This document shows positions 53,383 to 62,095 of a stretch of DNA of 64,000 nt, piece after piece; the stretch's first letter is position 1; every line of letters begins with the position of its first letter. This DNA comes from Candidatus Neomarinimicrobiota bacterium. GTDB taxonomy: Bacteria; Fidelibacterota; Fidelibacteria; Fidelibacterales; Fidelibacteraceae. The position numbers and the translations under genes were made by a program. The stretch covers positions 17,822 through 81,821 of the forward strand of contig JAGGVO010000004.1 in NCBI GenBank assembly GCA_021157965.1, in the 5' to 3' direction. Under the pieces are notes generated by a model. That model was not told the origin of the DNA, did not search any database, and saw only the letters and a list, made by a program, of their open reading frames with translations.

Positions 53383-53972
53383 TGAAAACTCTGTTGATCG
53401 TAGATCCCCAAAATGATTTTATGCCGGGAGGCGCCCTGGAAGTCCCCGAGGGTGACCGGATTATTCCGGTGATCAATACCATGATTGAATCGTATGAAAC
53501 CGTTGTGGTCACACAGGACTGACATCCCTGGAATCACATCAGTTTTGCGTCACATCACAAGGATAAAAAACCCTTCGAAACGATTAATCTGGATGGATTG
53601 GAGCAAATTCTCTGGCCGGACCATTGTGTGCAGGGGACGAAAGGCGCGGATTTCCATCCAAACCTGAATATGAATGCCGTGTCAGCAGTGATTCGCAAAG
53701 GAACGGATCCGGGTATTGACAGCTACAGCGGTTTTTATGACAACGGGCGCCTTAAGCGCACCGGACTAACAGGTTATCTCAGGGAAAAGGGATGCCGGGA
53801 ACTCCATGTTTGCGGGTTGGCTGCGGATATCTGTGTGGCATACACCATCCGGGATGCTTTGGAAGAAGGATTTTCCGTTTCCCTTATCCTTCAGGCGGTG
53901 AAAGCCCTGGATGATAATCAATTTCTCGTTATCCGGAAGGAATTGAAAAAAAAAGGTGTACACTTTATCTAA
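53379..53972 (+). pseudogene. pncA: Nicotinamidase interrupted by one in-frame TGA
   Basis: A 198-codon frame encoding a nicotinamidase (nicotinamide to nicotinate). Triad residues are present: Asp in LLIVDPQNDF, Lys in VIRKGTDP and Cys in GLAADICVAYT. Codon 48 is TGA at 53520-53522, within QD-stop-HPWNHISFA, where nearly all homologues have QDWHP; TGG to TGA explains it by one base. Everything else is intact. Genes around use TGA as a normal stop, so this is most simply a nonsense mutation, or a sequence error. AGGGAGGAAG precedes the ATG. Confidence 0.85.
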
Positions 53973-54008
53973 ATTAATTATTTCACTCTTATCGCATTCC
54001 GAAAGAGA

Positions 54009-54959
54009 CTATTTGAGCTTGAACTGATTCATGATAAGTTTATCCACCGGGATGTCCGGAACGATATCCATGATAACCAGATGAACATCGTGTGTCTTTA
54101 AAAATGATTCCGGCAGTTTTACGGCATCCTTTTGGGTTGTAACAAAGGTTTCACATCCTGTACGGATCAGCCGTTTGAGCTTTGCCGGATTATAGTTGAC
54201 ATGATCCCTGAAAGGGATAAATATGCGGGGATGGATATTCAGCATTTGGAGTGTTTCTTGAAAACGGTCCGGCCCGGCAATACCGCAGAAAGCACAGATA
54301 GAGCCTGTCTGCCGGATTGGTTTATCCAGAGAATAGGTCAGCGTGTAGGGAATTACGGCTGCCTGTGAGGATAAAAATTCCGTTACTTTTTGAGATGCTC
54401 CGTCTTCCAGAAATATGAAATCTGCTTTCTTTAGGCGGCTCAAAGAATCCCTCAGATCCCCAAAAGGGAAATAGGAGGCCTTCATTCCTTTAAAATTTTT
54501 CTTGAAGATGAGGATATCCAGATCATGATGCAGACGGCGGTGCTGAAATCCATCATCCAAAACAATCACACGGGGTTGATATCTTTGTTCAAGAAACCGG
54601 GCGCCGTCATAGCGGTCCTGACTCACAACAACCGGGATATGGGGCAAAAGGCTTTTCAACATGACCGGTTCATCTCCGAACTGTTTTGCATCCTTGGAAA
54701 GATTACCGGACAGGTGCACTTCATGCACACCCCTGGATTGTCTGCCATAACCACGGCTGAGAATGGCCGGTGATACTCCCTGGGATATCAATAGCTTGGC
54801 GATAAAGTGTGTCAAAGGCGATTTGCCGGCACCTCCCAGTGTCAGGCTCCCGGTGGACAGGATGGGTGTGTCAACTCGCTTGATCTCTTTTTTTCCTGAA
54901 TCAAAAGCCCTGTGACGCCTGCAGATGTATGCTTCGGCCAATCTGCTATAGAAGTTCAT
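54009..54959 (-). CDS. lpxK: Tetraacyldisaccharide 4'-kinase
   Basis: A 316-residue inner-membrane-associated kinase that phosphorylates the lipid A precursor at 4'. The P-loop region is STGSLTLGGAGKSPLTHFIA (about residues 36-55, variant of GNitvGGtGKTP), and LDDGFQHRRLHHDLDIL is the family's DDGfQh motif. Length is near the norm (about 320-350). The ATG overlaps the lpxB stop (ATGA). Confidence 0.94.
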   Translation of the reverse strand: MNFYSRLAEAYICRRHRAFDSGKKEIKRVDTPILSTGSLTLGGAGKSPLTHFIAKLLISQGVSPAILSRGYGRQSRGVHEVHLSGNLSKDAKQFGDEPVMLKSLLPHIPVVVSQDRYDGARFLEQRYQPRVIVLDDGFQHRRLHHDLDILIFKKNFKGMKASYFPFGDLRDSLSRLKKADFIFLEDGASQKVTEFLSSQAAVIPYTLTYSLDKPIRQTGSICAFCGIAGPDRFQETLQMLNIHPRIFIPFRDHVNYNPAKLKRLIRTGCETFVTTQKDAVKLPESFLKTHDVHLVIMDIVPDIPVDKLIMNQFKLK

Positions 54960-56113
54960 GACCGGATATCCTGCATTATGAGCTCCACAATTTTATCGCT
55001 GCCGTGTTTTACCCGGAGTTGATGGATTTGTTTTTCTATCTGCACCCGTTTGATGGTTCGCTGGGAAAAGGTCAGCATTTGTGCCTGTATTTCCCGGGCC
55101 AGGCGTTCAGCCGTAAATTCATGTTGCAAAAGCTCCGGCACGAGTGGTTGACCGGCCAGGATATTAATCATTCCGATGAAACGCATCTTTGTCAGTCGCC
55201 GTCCCAAATGATATGTGAGTCCTGCCGCCTTGTAAAAAATAACCATAGGCTTGTTGTGAATGGCTGCCTGCAGACTGGCGGTTCCGGAACAGACGGCAAT
55301 GACGCTGGAATTGGCCATCAATTTGTTTACATCGCCGGTGTAGACGGGAATGTGAAAATCACGGCACAGATTCTGCCAGAAACTGTCATCAATGGAGGAC
55401 GCTTTAGATATGACAAACTGCCATGTGGGAAATTTTTTCTTGAGGATTTCCACTGCGTCCTTCAGTATGGGAATATGCCGGATCAGCTCCTGTTTTCGAC
55501 TCCCAGGAAGGATGCTGATGATAGGGAGTGTGGGATCTACCGGCAGATTTAAGCTTTCCAATGGAGGATATTGGGCGGACAAAATCCGGTTTGCCAAGGG
55601 GTGCCCGACAAAGGTTGTTTTTATGCCGAATTGACTGAAATAGCGTTCCTCAAATGGGAAAATGGTAAAAAGATGGGTCACGTACTTTTTGATTTGTTTG
55701 TTTCGTTTTGCTTTCCAGGCCCAGGTTTGGGGGGCGATATAGTAGAAAACCGGAATTTTTCGTCTATGGGCCCATTTGGCGATTTTCAGATTAAATCCGG
55801 GGTAGTCAATCAGAAGGATACCGTCAGGTTTTCGCGTCCGGATGGTTTTTTTGACGGTTTTGAACATGGTACGGATAAAGGGAATATTTATAAGGATTTC
55901 ATAAAACCCCATGAATCCCGTGTCCCTGGAGTGAAATAAAAGTTCCGTTCCAGCAGCGGCAATCTGATTTCCGCCGATACCAAAGACTGAACACCCGGGA
56001 CAGGCTTTTTTCAGGGCACGAATAATACGTGAACCGGGTTCGTCGGCGGAATGATCCCCTGCAATGATACAAAAAGAACGGATGTTTTCATGGGCTTTGG
56101 AGTGTGCGGTCAT
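54956..56113 (-). CDS. lpxB: Lipid-A-disaccharide synthase
   Basis: A 385-residue glycosyltransferase joining UDP-diacylglucosamine and lipid X. The family pattern is evident: AGDHSADEPGSRIIRALK near the start, LIDYPGFNLKIAKW, YYIAPQTWAWK, and SILPGSRKQELIRHIPIL. The opening usually reads AGExSGD; here Glu is Asp and Gly is Ala, a variant form. It lies between the Gfo/Idh gene and lpxK. Confidence 0.92.
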   Translation of the reverse strand: MTAHSKAHENIRSFCIIAGDHSADEPGSRIIRALKKACPGCSVFGIGGNQIAAAGTELLFHSRDTGFMGFYEILINIPFIRTMFKTVKKTIRTRKPDGILLIDYPGFNLKIAKWAHRRKIPVFYYIAPQTWAWKAKRNKQIKKYVTHLFTIFPFEERYFSQFGIKTTFVGHPLANRILSAQYPPLESLNLPVDPTLPIISILPGSRKQELIRHIPILKDAVEILKKKFPTWQFVISKASSIDDSFWQNLCRDFHIPVYTGDVNKLMANSSVIAVCSGTASLQAAIHNKPMVIFYKAAGLTYHLGRRLTKMRFIGMINILAGQPLVPELLQHEFTAERLAREIQAQMLTFSQRTIKRVQIEKQIHQLRVKHGSDKIVELIMQDIRS

Positions 56114-56115
56114 AT

Positions 56116-57135
56116 CTACCGGTCGGAAGAGTATTTATTATAATGGGCCATTACAGCATTTTGAATGTCTATGGCCAGTTTGAGTGCCTGATAGCCATCC
56201 ATCCCGCTCACGACCGGGGGTGTGCCTTCCGCGCAGGTTCGGGCAAATTCCCTGAGTTCCGTCTGAAGGGCGTTTTCTTTATCGGCTGTCAGTTTTTGGT
56301 AACGGAAGCCTTTTTCAAAATCTTTGGGAATATTCACCATAATCCGTTCGCTGTCTTTGGCAATCGTTTTTGAGCTCTCTTCAAGCTGATATAAATCGGC
56401 ACTCTGGCTCATAAAGTCGATAGAGGCATATCCGCTGGGTTGGAAGAAACGCATTTTTCGCATCTTTTTTGGAGATATCCGGCTCGAGGTGAGATTGGCA
56501 ACAGTACCATTTTCAAATTCCACACGGGCATTGACGATGTCGGTCCGGGGGGATAATACAGGCGATCCGGAAGCACGAATCCCCGAGACGGGACTCCGGA
56601 CGATGTGAAGCAGGATATCAATATCATGGATCAGCAATTCCATCACAACCGGTACATCCGTTCCCCGGAACGGATTGAACTGTCCCAGACGGTGAGATTC
56701 AATGAAGACCGGTTTCAGGTGAAAAGATTTCAGCACTTTCCTGAAGATGGGATTAAATCGTTCAATGAATCCCACGGTTAAAAATGGCCCTTTATCAGGA
56801 TTTGTGAGAGAAATGAGTTCTTCGGCCTGAGCCAGTGTCTCGGTGAAGGGTTTTTCCACAAAGGCGTGTTTACCGGCAAGCAGTGCTTTTTTAGCAATTT
56901 CGTAATGGGATATGGTCGGTACCACGATATCTGCCAGATCACACAAATCGATCAGTTCGTCGTGAGTATAGGAAGGGATATGATATTTTTTTGGAATCTC
57001 TTTTTGTTTTTGGGGATCGATATCGCAGAAGCCAACCACCGTGACTTCGGGGATGGCCAGCCAGTTTTCCAGGTGATAGGTGCCGAATTTCCCGACGCCA
57101 AAAACGCCTACTCGTATTTTTTGTGTTGGTTTCAC
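56116..57135 (-). CDS. Gfo/Idh/MocA family NAD(P)-dependent oxidoreductase
   Basis: A 339-residue dehydrogenase with Rossmann motif VGVFGVGKFGTYHLENW (GxGxxG), the EKP motif in HAFVEKPFTET and the downstream HDIDILLHIV stretch with the conserved Asp-His region. It is two bases from lpxB. Relatives beside lpx genes include GnnA, which oxidises the 3-OH of UDP-GlcNAc to make 2,3-diamino lipid A; a partner GnnB is not in view. A role in lipid A or surface sugar synthesis is likely, the exact reaction uncertain. Confidence 0.8.
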   Translation of the reverse strand: MKPTQKIRVGVFGVGKFGTYHLENWLAIPEVTVVGFCDIDPQKQKEIPKKYHIPSYTHDELIDLCDLADIVVPTISHYEIAKKALLAGKHAFVEKPFTETLAQAEELISLTNPDKGPFLTVGFIERFNPIFRKVLKSFHLKPVFIESHRLGQFNPFRGTDVPVVMELLIHDIDILLHIVRSPVSGIRASGSPVLSPRTDIVNARVEFENGTVANLTSSRISPKKMRKMRFFQPSGYASIDFMSQSADLYQLEESSKTIAKDSERIMVNIPKDFEKGFRYQKLTADKENALQTELREFARTCAEGTPPVVSGMDGYQALKLAIDIQNAVMAHYNKYSSDR

Positions 57136-57186
57136 GACCGGAATTTATGATAAAGGCAGCTTAAAACAAATTTGAAAAGCGTCGGT

Positions 57187-57699
57187 TCAGGGAAGGCGAC
57201 CTATGGCAGATTTAAGATTGTCAGTCTGATAACTTTGAAAGGGGACGAATTTTTCCACAAAAGTCCCGTCCGGCTGATAGATTACAATCCCCGGGCCGGA
57301 TGTCAGGATGCCGGGTACCCTCTCGAGAAGACTGGCATACACATTGAATACATCCATATAGAGGGGAGCAGAAAGCTTGCGGGATTTCTTGAATGAGTTC
57401 AGAACTTCAGCATCCTGATCCACGGCGATATAGAAAAACTTCCGTTTTGGGGTGTTGGTTTCTTTGATAAGATCATTGATTTTGTCAAACCAGGATTCAA
57501 GGGTGGGATCATCGGTCCTGAAAAAAATAAGAATCGCTCCATACCGGGGTGCGTTCGGGCGGAGAAGGCGGGGTTCGCCTACGTAATCCCGCAGATGGAT
57601 ATTTTTATTTTCCAGCGTTCTGACAACCACATCCGGCATTTGGGCAAAGGCTGTGGTGGTGAGCAGAAGCAGTAGTAGTGTTGTTATCTTTTTATGCAT
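57187..57699 (-). CDS. Exported thioredoxin-fold protein without CxxC
   Basis: The start is ATG 57699, which gives a good signal peptide (KKITTLLLLLLTTTAFAQ); longer starts at 57738 or 57750 would hide it. The 170-residue mature part resembles TlpA/redoxin proteins (MPDVVVRTLENKNIHLRDY; ILIFFRTDDPTLESWFDKI; FFYIAVDQDAEVL), but has no CxxC, so it is not a normal redox enzyme. Probably a periplasmic protein downstream of the permease gene. Confidence 0.6.
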   Translation of the reverse strand: MHKKITTLLLLLLTTTAFAQMPDVVVRTLENKNIHLRDYVGEPRLLRPNAPRYGAILIFFRTDDPTLESWFDKINDLIKETNTPKRKFFYIAVDQDAEVLNSFKKSRKLSAPLYMDVFNVYASLLERVPGILTSGPGIVIYQPDGTFVEKFVPFQSYQTDNLKSAIGRLP

Positions 57700-57746
57700 T
57701 GTTTTAAAATGGCTACAAACAAATTTACAATCATGCATCCGGGAGA

Positions 57747-59093
57747 TCAAATGGTTTCGGCTTTCCTTTTTTGGCGGCTATGGAAATAGGCATACACCGG
57801 AGCGCCTGTCAGAATGAGACATGCAGCCGCCAGAATGCCGCTGATGGGATAGGCTTTGAAGGTCCCATATAACAGAAGCAGTTGAAAAAGAACGGACAAA
57901 GCAGCCATGATTTGCCATGCCGGTGCATGATAAGACGGGTGGTAATCCTCCTTTTGTTTCAACCAGAAAATGGAAGCATACACAAGAAGATTCTGGAGAA
58001 TGTAAGAAAGGGTAAAATAGCCAAGTAAGTTGCCGATGCCGCCGGGTGTAAAAATAAGAAGGATGGCTATGGACGACTGGAGGAGAATGGACATGTAAGG
58101 CGTACCGAATCGGGGGTGGAGTTTTCCGAAAACACTGAAAAAAAGTTTATCTTTAGCCATAGCGTATTGAATTCTCGGCTGGACCATGATACAGGCATTG
58201 GTCGCTCCCACCATAGAGATAAAGGCGGCAATGGCCAGAAATCCTCCTGCAAAGGCGGCAAAAAAGGGCAGGTACCGGAATGGATTGGCAAATCCCCCCG
58301 AGATGGCAACCAACACCTCGTGGGGCACAATGGCGCCGGTGGCAAAGGCAACGGCTGTATACGTAAGGGTAACGAAGATGGTGCTTCCCAAAAGGGCTTT
58401 GGGAAGGGTTTTTCGGGGATTTTTGATTTCACCGGCCATGTAGAGGATATTTGGAAAACCGGCATAACTCCAGATTGTAGCCGAAACCCCGCCGGCCAGG
58501 AGAGAAAACCAACCCATGGTCTCACCCTTTGTAAATCCCTCAGGATAGAAAAAGAGCGTGTCTGAATTCAGAAAACCCAGTCCGATAAAAGCCAACAGGA
58601 TAAGGGGGGAGATTTTCAAGACTGTCAAAACCAGCTGGAGCCGACCACCCTGGCGGACACTTTTAATATGGACCAGCGTAAGAACGATAACAATCAGAAT
58701 GGCAAAAATACGTGTCCAGATAGAATCTGTGAGGACGGGGAAAAAAATATCCAGTGCGGCAACGGATGCCATGGACAGGATAGTAATGGAAGGCGTATCA
58801 CTGGTCCAGAAGACGGTCCAGACATATAAAAAGGCGAGAAACGGACTCCCGGCTTTCTGAAGGTACAGATATCCAAATCCCTGTTTCGGATAGGCTGTGC
58901 CCATTTCACTGAGGATAAAAATTTGAGGAAGCCAGATGAGTCCGCCGATAAACCAGGCCAGAACAGCCAGCAGGGGGCTTCCTGTAGCCCGTTGAACAAT
59001 GGGAAGGTTGATGAAAACCCCCGACCCGATGACGGTCCCGATGATGATGCTTAAAACATGACTCATGCTGAGTTCTCGCCGGATTTGTGTCAT
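57747..59093 (-). CDS. APC family amino acid permease
   Basis: A 448-residue transporter with twelve predicted helices. The N-terminal consensus of the APC superfamily is present: SMSHVLSIIIGTVIGSGVFI (helix 1) and VLAWFIGGLIWLPQIFILSE. Substrate is not evident; the LAT/YfnA type is possible. It is divergent from the alanine racemase gene. Confidence 0.88.
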   Translation of the reverse strand: MTQIRRELSMSHVLSIIIGTVIGSGVFINLPIVQRATGSPLLAVLAWFIGGLIWLPQIFILSEMGTAYPKQGFGYLYLQKAGSPFLAFLYVWTVFWTSDTPSITILSMASVAALDIFFPVLTDSIWTRIFAILIVIVLTLVHIKSVRQGGRLQLVLTVLKISPLILLAFIGLGFLNSDTLFFYPEGFTKGETMGWFSLLAGGVSATIWSYAGFPNILYMAGEIKNPRKTLPKALLGSTIFVTLTYTAVAFATGAIVPHEVLVAISGGFANPFRYLPFFAAFAGGFLAIAAFISMVGATNACIMVQPRIQYAMAKDKLFFSVFGKLHPRFGTPYMSILLQSSIAILLIFTPGGIGNLLGYFTLSYILQNLLVYASIFWLKQKEDYHPSYHAPAWQIMAALSVLFQLLLLYGTFKAYPISGILAAACLILTGAPVYAYFHSRQKRKAETI

Positions 59094-59235
59094 ACATCCA
59101 TCTTATTGACAGGGTTATCAGAATTTAACGGAATTTGAGGCAGATAAATCGTAATTGCAATATGTGATTTTTCTGACAGGGACATCTTTCTACCTTTTTT
59201 GTGCACTGGATGGCAAGAGCTGTGTAAATTTCGTC

Positions 59236-61137
59236 ATGAACGGGACCAAAACTGAACGAAGCTGGATTGAAATTTCCCTGGATCATTTTATCCATAACCT
59301 CAGTGAGCTCCGGCGTTTTATGCCGGAAAAAGCGTCCTTTATGCAGATTGTAAAGGCCGATGCTTACGGACATGGTGCCGTGGAGATTGCCCGGGAAGCC
59401 ATCCGGCAGGGGGCCGCGATGCTGGGTGTGGCCAATGCTGATGAGGGCAGACTTTTGAGAGTTCAGGGAATTCAGGTTCCGATACTGATTTTATCGCCCT
59501 CTTTGATGGAAGAAATTCCGGTTATCCTGAAATATGATTTGACCCCAACCATCGGTGACCTTCACTTCGGTCAGATTTTGGGACGTGTAACCCGTGAAAA
59601 AGGAAAAATTCTCCCTTTTCATGTGAATGTGGATACAGGTATGGGGCGCAGCGGGGTTCGTTATGAAAAGGCAGAAACACTTATCCGGGAGCTGATTCAC
59701 ATCAAAGGACTTTGTTTTAACGGACTTTTCACTCATTATGCATCCAGTGAAAACGACCCCGAATATTCGGCATATCAACTGAATAAATTCAAGAAATTGC
59801 TGAAAAAAATCCCTGAACATCCGCCATGGATTCATATCGCCAACAGTGCCGGACTGGTGAATTGTCCGGATGATATAAGTAATTTGTTCCGGCTTGGGCT
59901 TTTATCCTATGGGATTTACACCGATACATCCCTTTGCGAAAAGATCAGTCTTAAACCGGTGATGACCTTCAAGAGCCGTGTATCATCCGTAAACCGGGTT
60001 GAAAAGGGAGAATCTGTCGGTTACAACCGGACCTATATTGCCCAACAAGAAACTCCCTATGCCATTGTCCCCATAGGATACGCCGACGGCTATGATTATC
60101 TGTTATCCAACAGGGGAACCCTTCTGATTCATCAGGTACCATGCCCTGTGATTGGAAAAGTCAGCATGGATATGACGGCTGTGGATATTTCTTCCGTACC
60201 GGAGGAGGTCCGGCCGGGGGACGAAGTCGTTGTTTTCGGAGATGAACACCCCGGAGTCCGGGTGGAAACCCTGTGCAAATCCTATCACGGATCTCCTTAT
60301 GAACTTTTGTGCCAGACTGGACGCAGAGCCCGGCGCTTTTATTTAAAGGACGGTGATATCATTGAAGCGCGTCCCCTTGCCCGGCGTGAATTCATTTCCA
60401 GTGACTACGAACCTGAGGAATTATCGCGGGTTATTGAATCGGCTATCGGGGAAAAGACGGGAAACCGGGATATTGCCCGGCTGATTTTTGATACGGTTTT
60501 GCAACGTCTTTTCCGGGAAGAATCCCGCCCCCTCTTTCACCGGAACCGTTTCTACCACCGCCTTCGTTTTTCCCAACCCTTGGAAAAAAGTCTCGCCGGA
60601 GAATATTTCCAGATCGATACGGAGCTCTCTTTCAGAAAACAACTGGAACGTGACTATTTTATCATTGCCTGTGCCGGAAATGAAAGGGAACTGGAAGCTT
60701 ATTTCCGCAGGGATGACGTGGAATACCGCTGGCTTTTGGACGGGTCGCTCCGGCCAGACGACCAGAGCTTTACTGTCACCTCGGTCCGGGTGGATGATCT
60801 GGATCTGATATACCAAAGCAAAGGTTCCGGGACCTGTCTGGAACTTACCTGTACCCATGAAGAACTGCATAGACTGGTAGGAAAACAGGTCCGTTTTACC
60901 ATCAATACACGAACCTATTATCCGAAATCATCCCATCAGCTGACGGTTTATGTTACCGGACTTACCCGGGGAGCAGAAATTTCAGTAGATTTTGATGGAG
61001 TTGTTCCGTCCATGGATGTAATTCCTTTTTTTCCTGCAGGTCAGCCGGAGATTCACCGTAAAAAGGGAACGATCCGCCTGATTACACCTGAAGAGGAATG
61101 GTTGCTGCCGGGAAGCGGAGTGGTTTTTGCCTTCTGA
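59236..61137 (+). CDS. alr: Alanine racemase fused to an unknown C-terminal domain
   Basis: I start it at ATG 59236; the frame upstream has no ribosome site. The first 370 residues or so are a full alanine racemase, which makes D-alanine for peptidoglycan. PLP-binding Lys40 lies in IVKADAYGHG and the second catalytic Tyr263 in SVGYNRTYIA; GKVSMDMTAVDIS follows. Alr proteins end near this point, but here about 250 further residues follow in frame, with no stop or break. This tail has a helical start (about 385-440) and beta-rich remainder; I recognise no family. Total length is 633. Confidence 0.85.
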   Translation: MNGTKTERSWIEISLDHFIHNLSELRRFMPEKASFMQIVKADAYGHGAVEIAREAIRQGAAMLGVANADEGRLLRVQGIQVPILILSPSLMEEIPVILKYDLTPTIGDLHFGQILGRVTREKGKILPFHVNVDTGMGRSGVRYEKAETLIRELIHIKGLCFNGLFTHYASSENDPEYSAYQLNKFKKLLKKIPEHPPWIHIANSAGLVNCPDDISNLFRLGLLSYGIYTDTSLCEKISLKPVMTFKSRVSSVNRVEKGESVGYNRTYIAQQETPYAIVPIGYADGYDYLLSNRGTLLIHQVPCPVIGKVSMDMTAVDISSVPEEVRPGDEVVVFGDEHPGVRVETLCKSYHGSPYELLCQTGRRARRFYLKDGDIIEARPLARREFISSDYEPEELSRVIESAIGEKTGNRDIARLIFDTVLQRLFREESRPLFHRNRFYHRLRFSQPLEKSLAGEYFQIDTELSFRKQLERDYFIIACAGNERELEAYFRRDDVEYRWLLDGSLRPDDQSFTVTSVRVDDLDLIYQSKGSGTCLELTCTHEELHRLVGKQVRFTINTRTYYPKSSHQLTVYVTGLTRGAEISVDFDGVVPSMDVIPFFPAGQPEIHRKKGTIRLITPEEEWLLPGSGVVFAF

Positions 61138-61203
61138 AAATTCCCCAAAAAAATTGGACAACCTTTATCCCTGATTCCGGTCCATTCTCCCGGAAGGCGT
61201 GTG

Positions 61204-61443
61204 ATGATAAATTTAAAAGAAATTCATGGCGACCGGATTCTGGATATCGCCTGCGGCGGCGGACATACAGCCGTGGAACTGTGTGGTGAACTGAAAAGCC
61301 GGGACCATGTGACGGGAATCGATATCCGGTGCAGGCTCAGGGAAGAATTCTTAAAGAAATTTCCTGAGAAAAAAGCCACTTTTATTGCAGGTGATGTGCG
61401 AAAAACTCCGGCAGATTGCTACGGCTCATCATTCGTTACTTAA
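61204..61443 (+). pseudogene. SAM-dependent methyltransferase fragment (N-terminal part)
   Basis: An 79-codon frame with a good site (GGAAGG) six bases before ATG 61204. RILDIACGGGHTAVELCGEL is the SAM-binding motif I, VTGIDI motif II and FIAGDV motif III of class I methyltransferases, which normally run 200 or more residues. The frame ends at SSFVT, where the converging mntP gene ends, so the C-terminal two thirds is missing. It is probably a truncated gene. Confidence 0.65.
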
Positions 61444-62003
61444 ATCTTAACCATGTGCTCTATTAATATATGAAGACCAATCCCAATCAGAATCACGCCC
61501 CCGACAACATCGGCCCACCGGCTAAAATGACATCCAACGCGGTAGCCGATAAATACCCCCAGAAAAGAGAGGATGAAGGTGGTTATCCCAATCATCAGCA
61601 CGGCTGTCAGCAGGTGTATATCCAGCAAGGCAAAGCTGATACCTACAGCCAGAGCATCTATGCTGGTGGCAACGGCAAGAATTAAAAGGGTACGGGTTTC
61701 AAAATGATCGGTTTTTTCCCCCTCCGGAATCTCATGAAAAGCTTCCCGAATCATTTTTAAACCGATAAAAACCAGCAGTCCGAAAGCAATCCAGTGATCC
61801 ACATGCTCAATATAGGATTTGAATCCAAACGCGGCAAAGTAACCGATAACCGGCATGCCGGCCTGAAAAAAACCGAAAAATGTCGCCATCTTCAGAGATT
61901 TTCCCAAGTGGTGTTTCTCAAGATTCAAACCTCCTGACACAGATACGGCCAGGGCGTCCATAGCGAGTCCGACAGCAATAACAAACAAAGAAAAAAGTGA
62001 CAT
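61440..62003 (-). CDS. mntP: Manganese efflux pump MntP
   Basis: I start it at ATG 62003, with AAGGAGACGG upstream; a longer frame to 62102 lacks support. The 187-residue protein has the normal MntP length and six membrane helices in two repeats. Each repeat has its acidic motif: GLAMDALAVSVSGGL at the start and ATSIDALAVGISFALL in the middle. It exports Mn2+. Its end overlaps the end of the methyltransferase fragment by four bases. Confidence 0.94.
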   Translation of the reverse strand: MSLFSLFVIAVGLAMDALAVSVSGGLNLEKHHLGKSLKMATFFGFFQAGMPVIGYFAAFGFKSYIEHVDHWIAFGLLVFIGLKMIREAFHEIPEGEKTDHFETRTLLILAVATSIDALAVGISFALLDIHLLTAVLMIGITTFILSFLGVFIGYRVGCHFSRWADVVGGVILIGIGLHILIEHMVKI

Positions 62004-62095
62004 TCCGTCTCCTTGTTCCGGACGGAATCTAAAAGAAAATGATGAGAACTCAAAGTTTAGTGACTTCCTTGTATGTCTTCTATAAATTATCTTAT

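Noticed and set aside
53520..53522. TGA in pncA as selenocysteine or as recoded tryptophan
   Set aside because: Homologues have Trp, not Cys, here, and I see no SECIS-like hairpin just after it. Many genes in the window end with TGA at the right place, so TGA is a normal stop.
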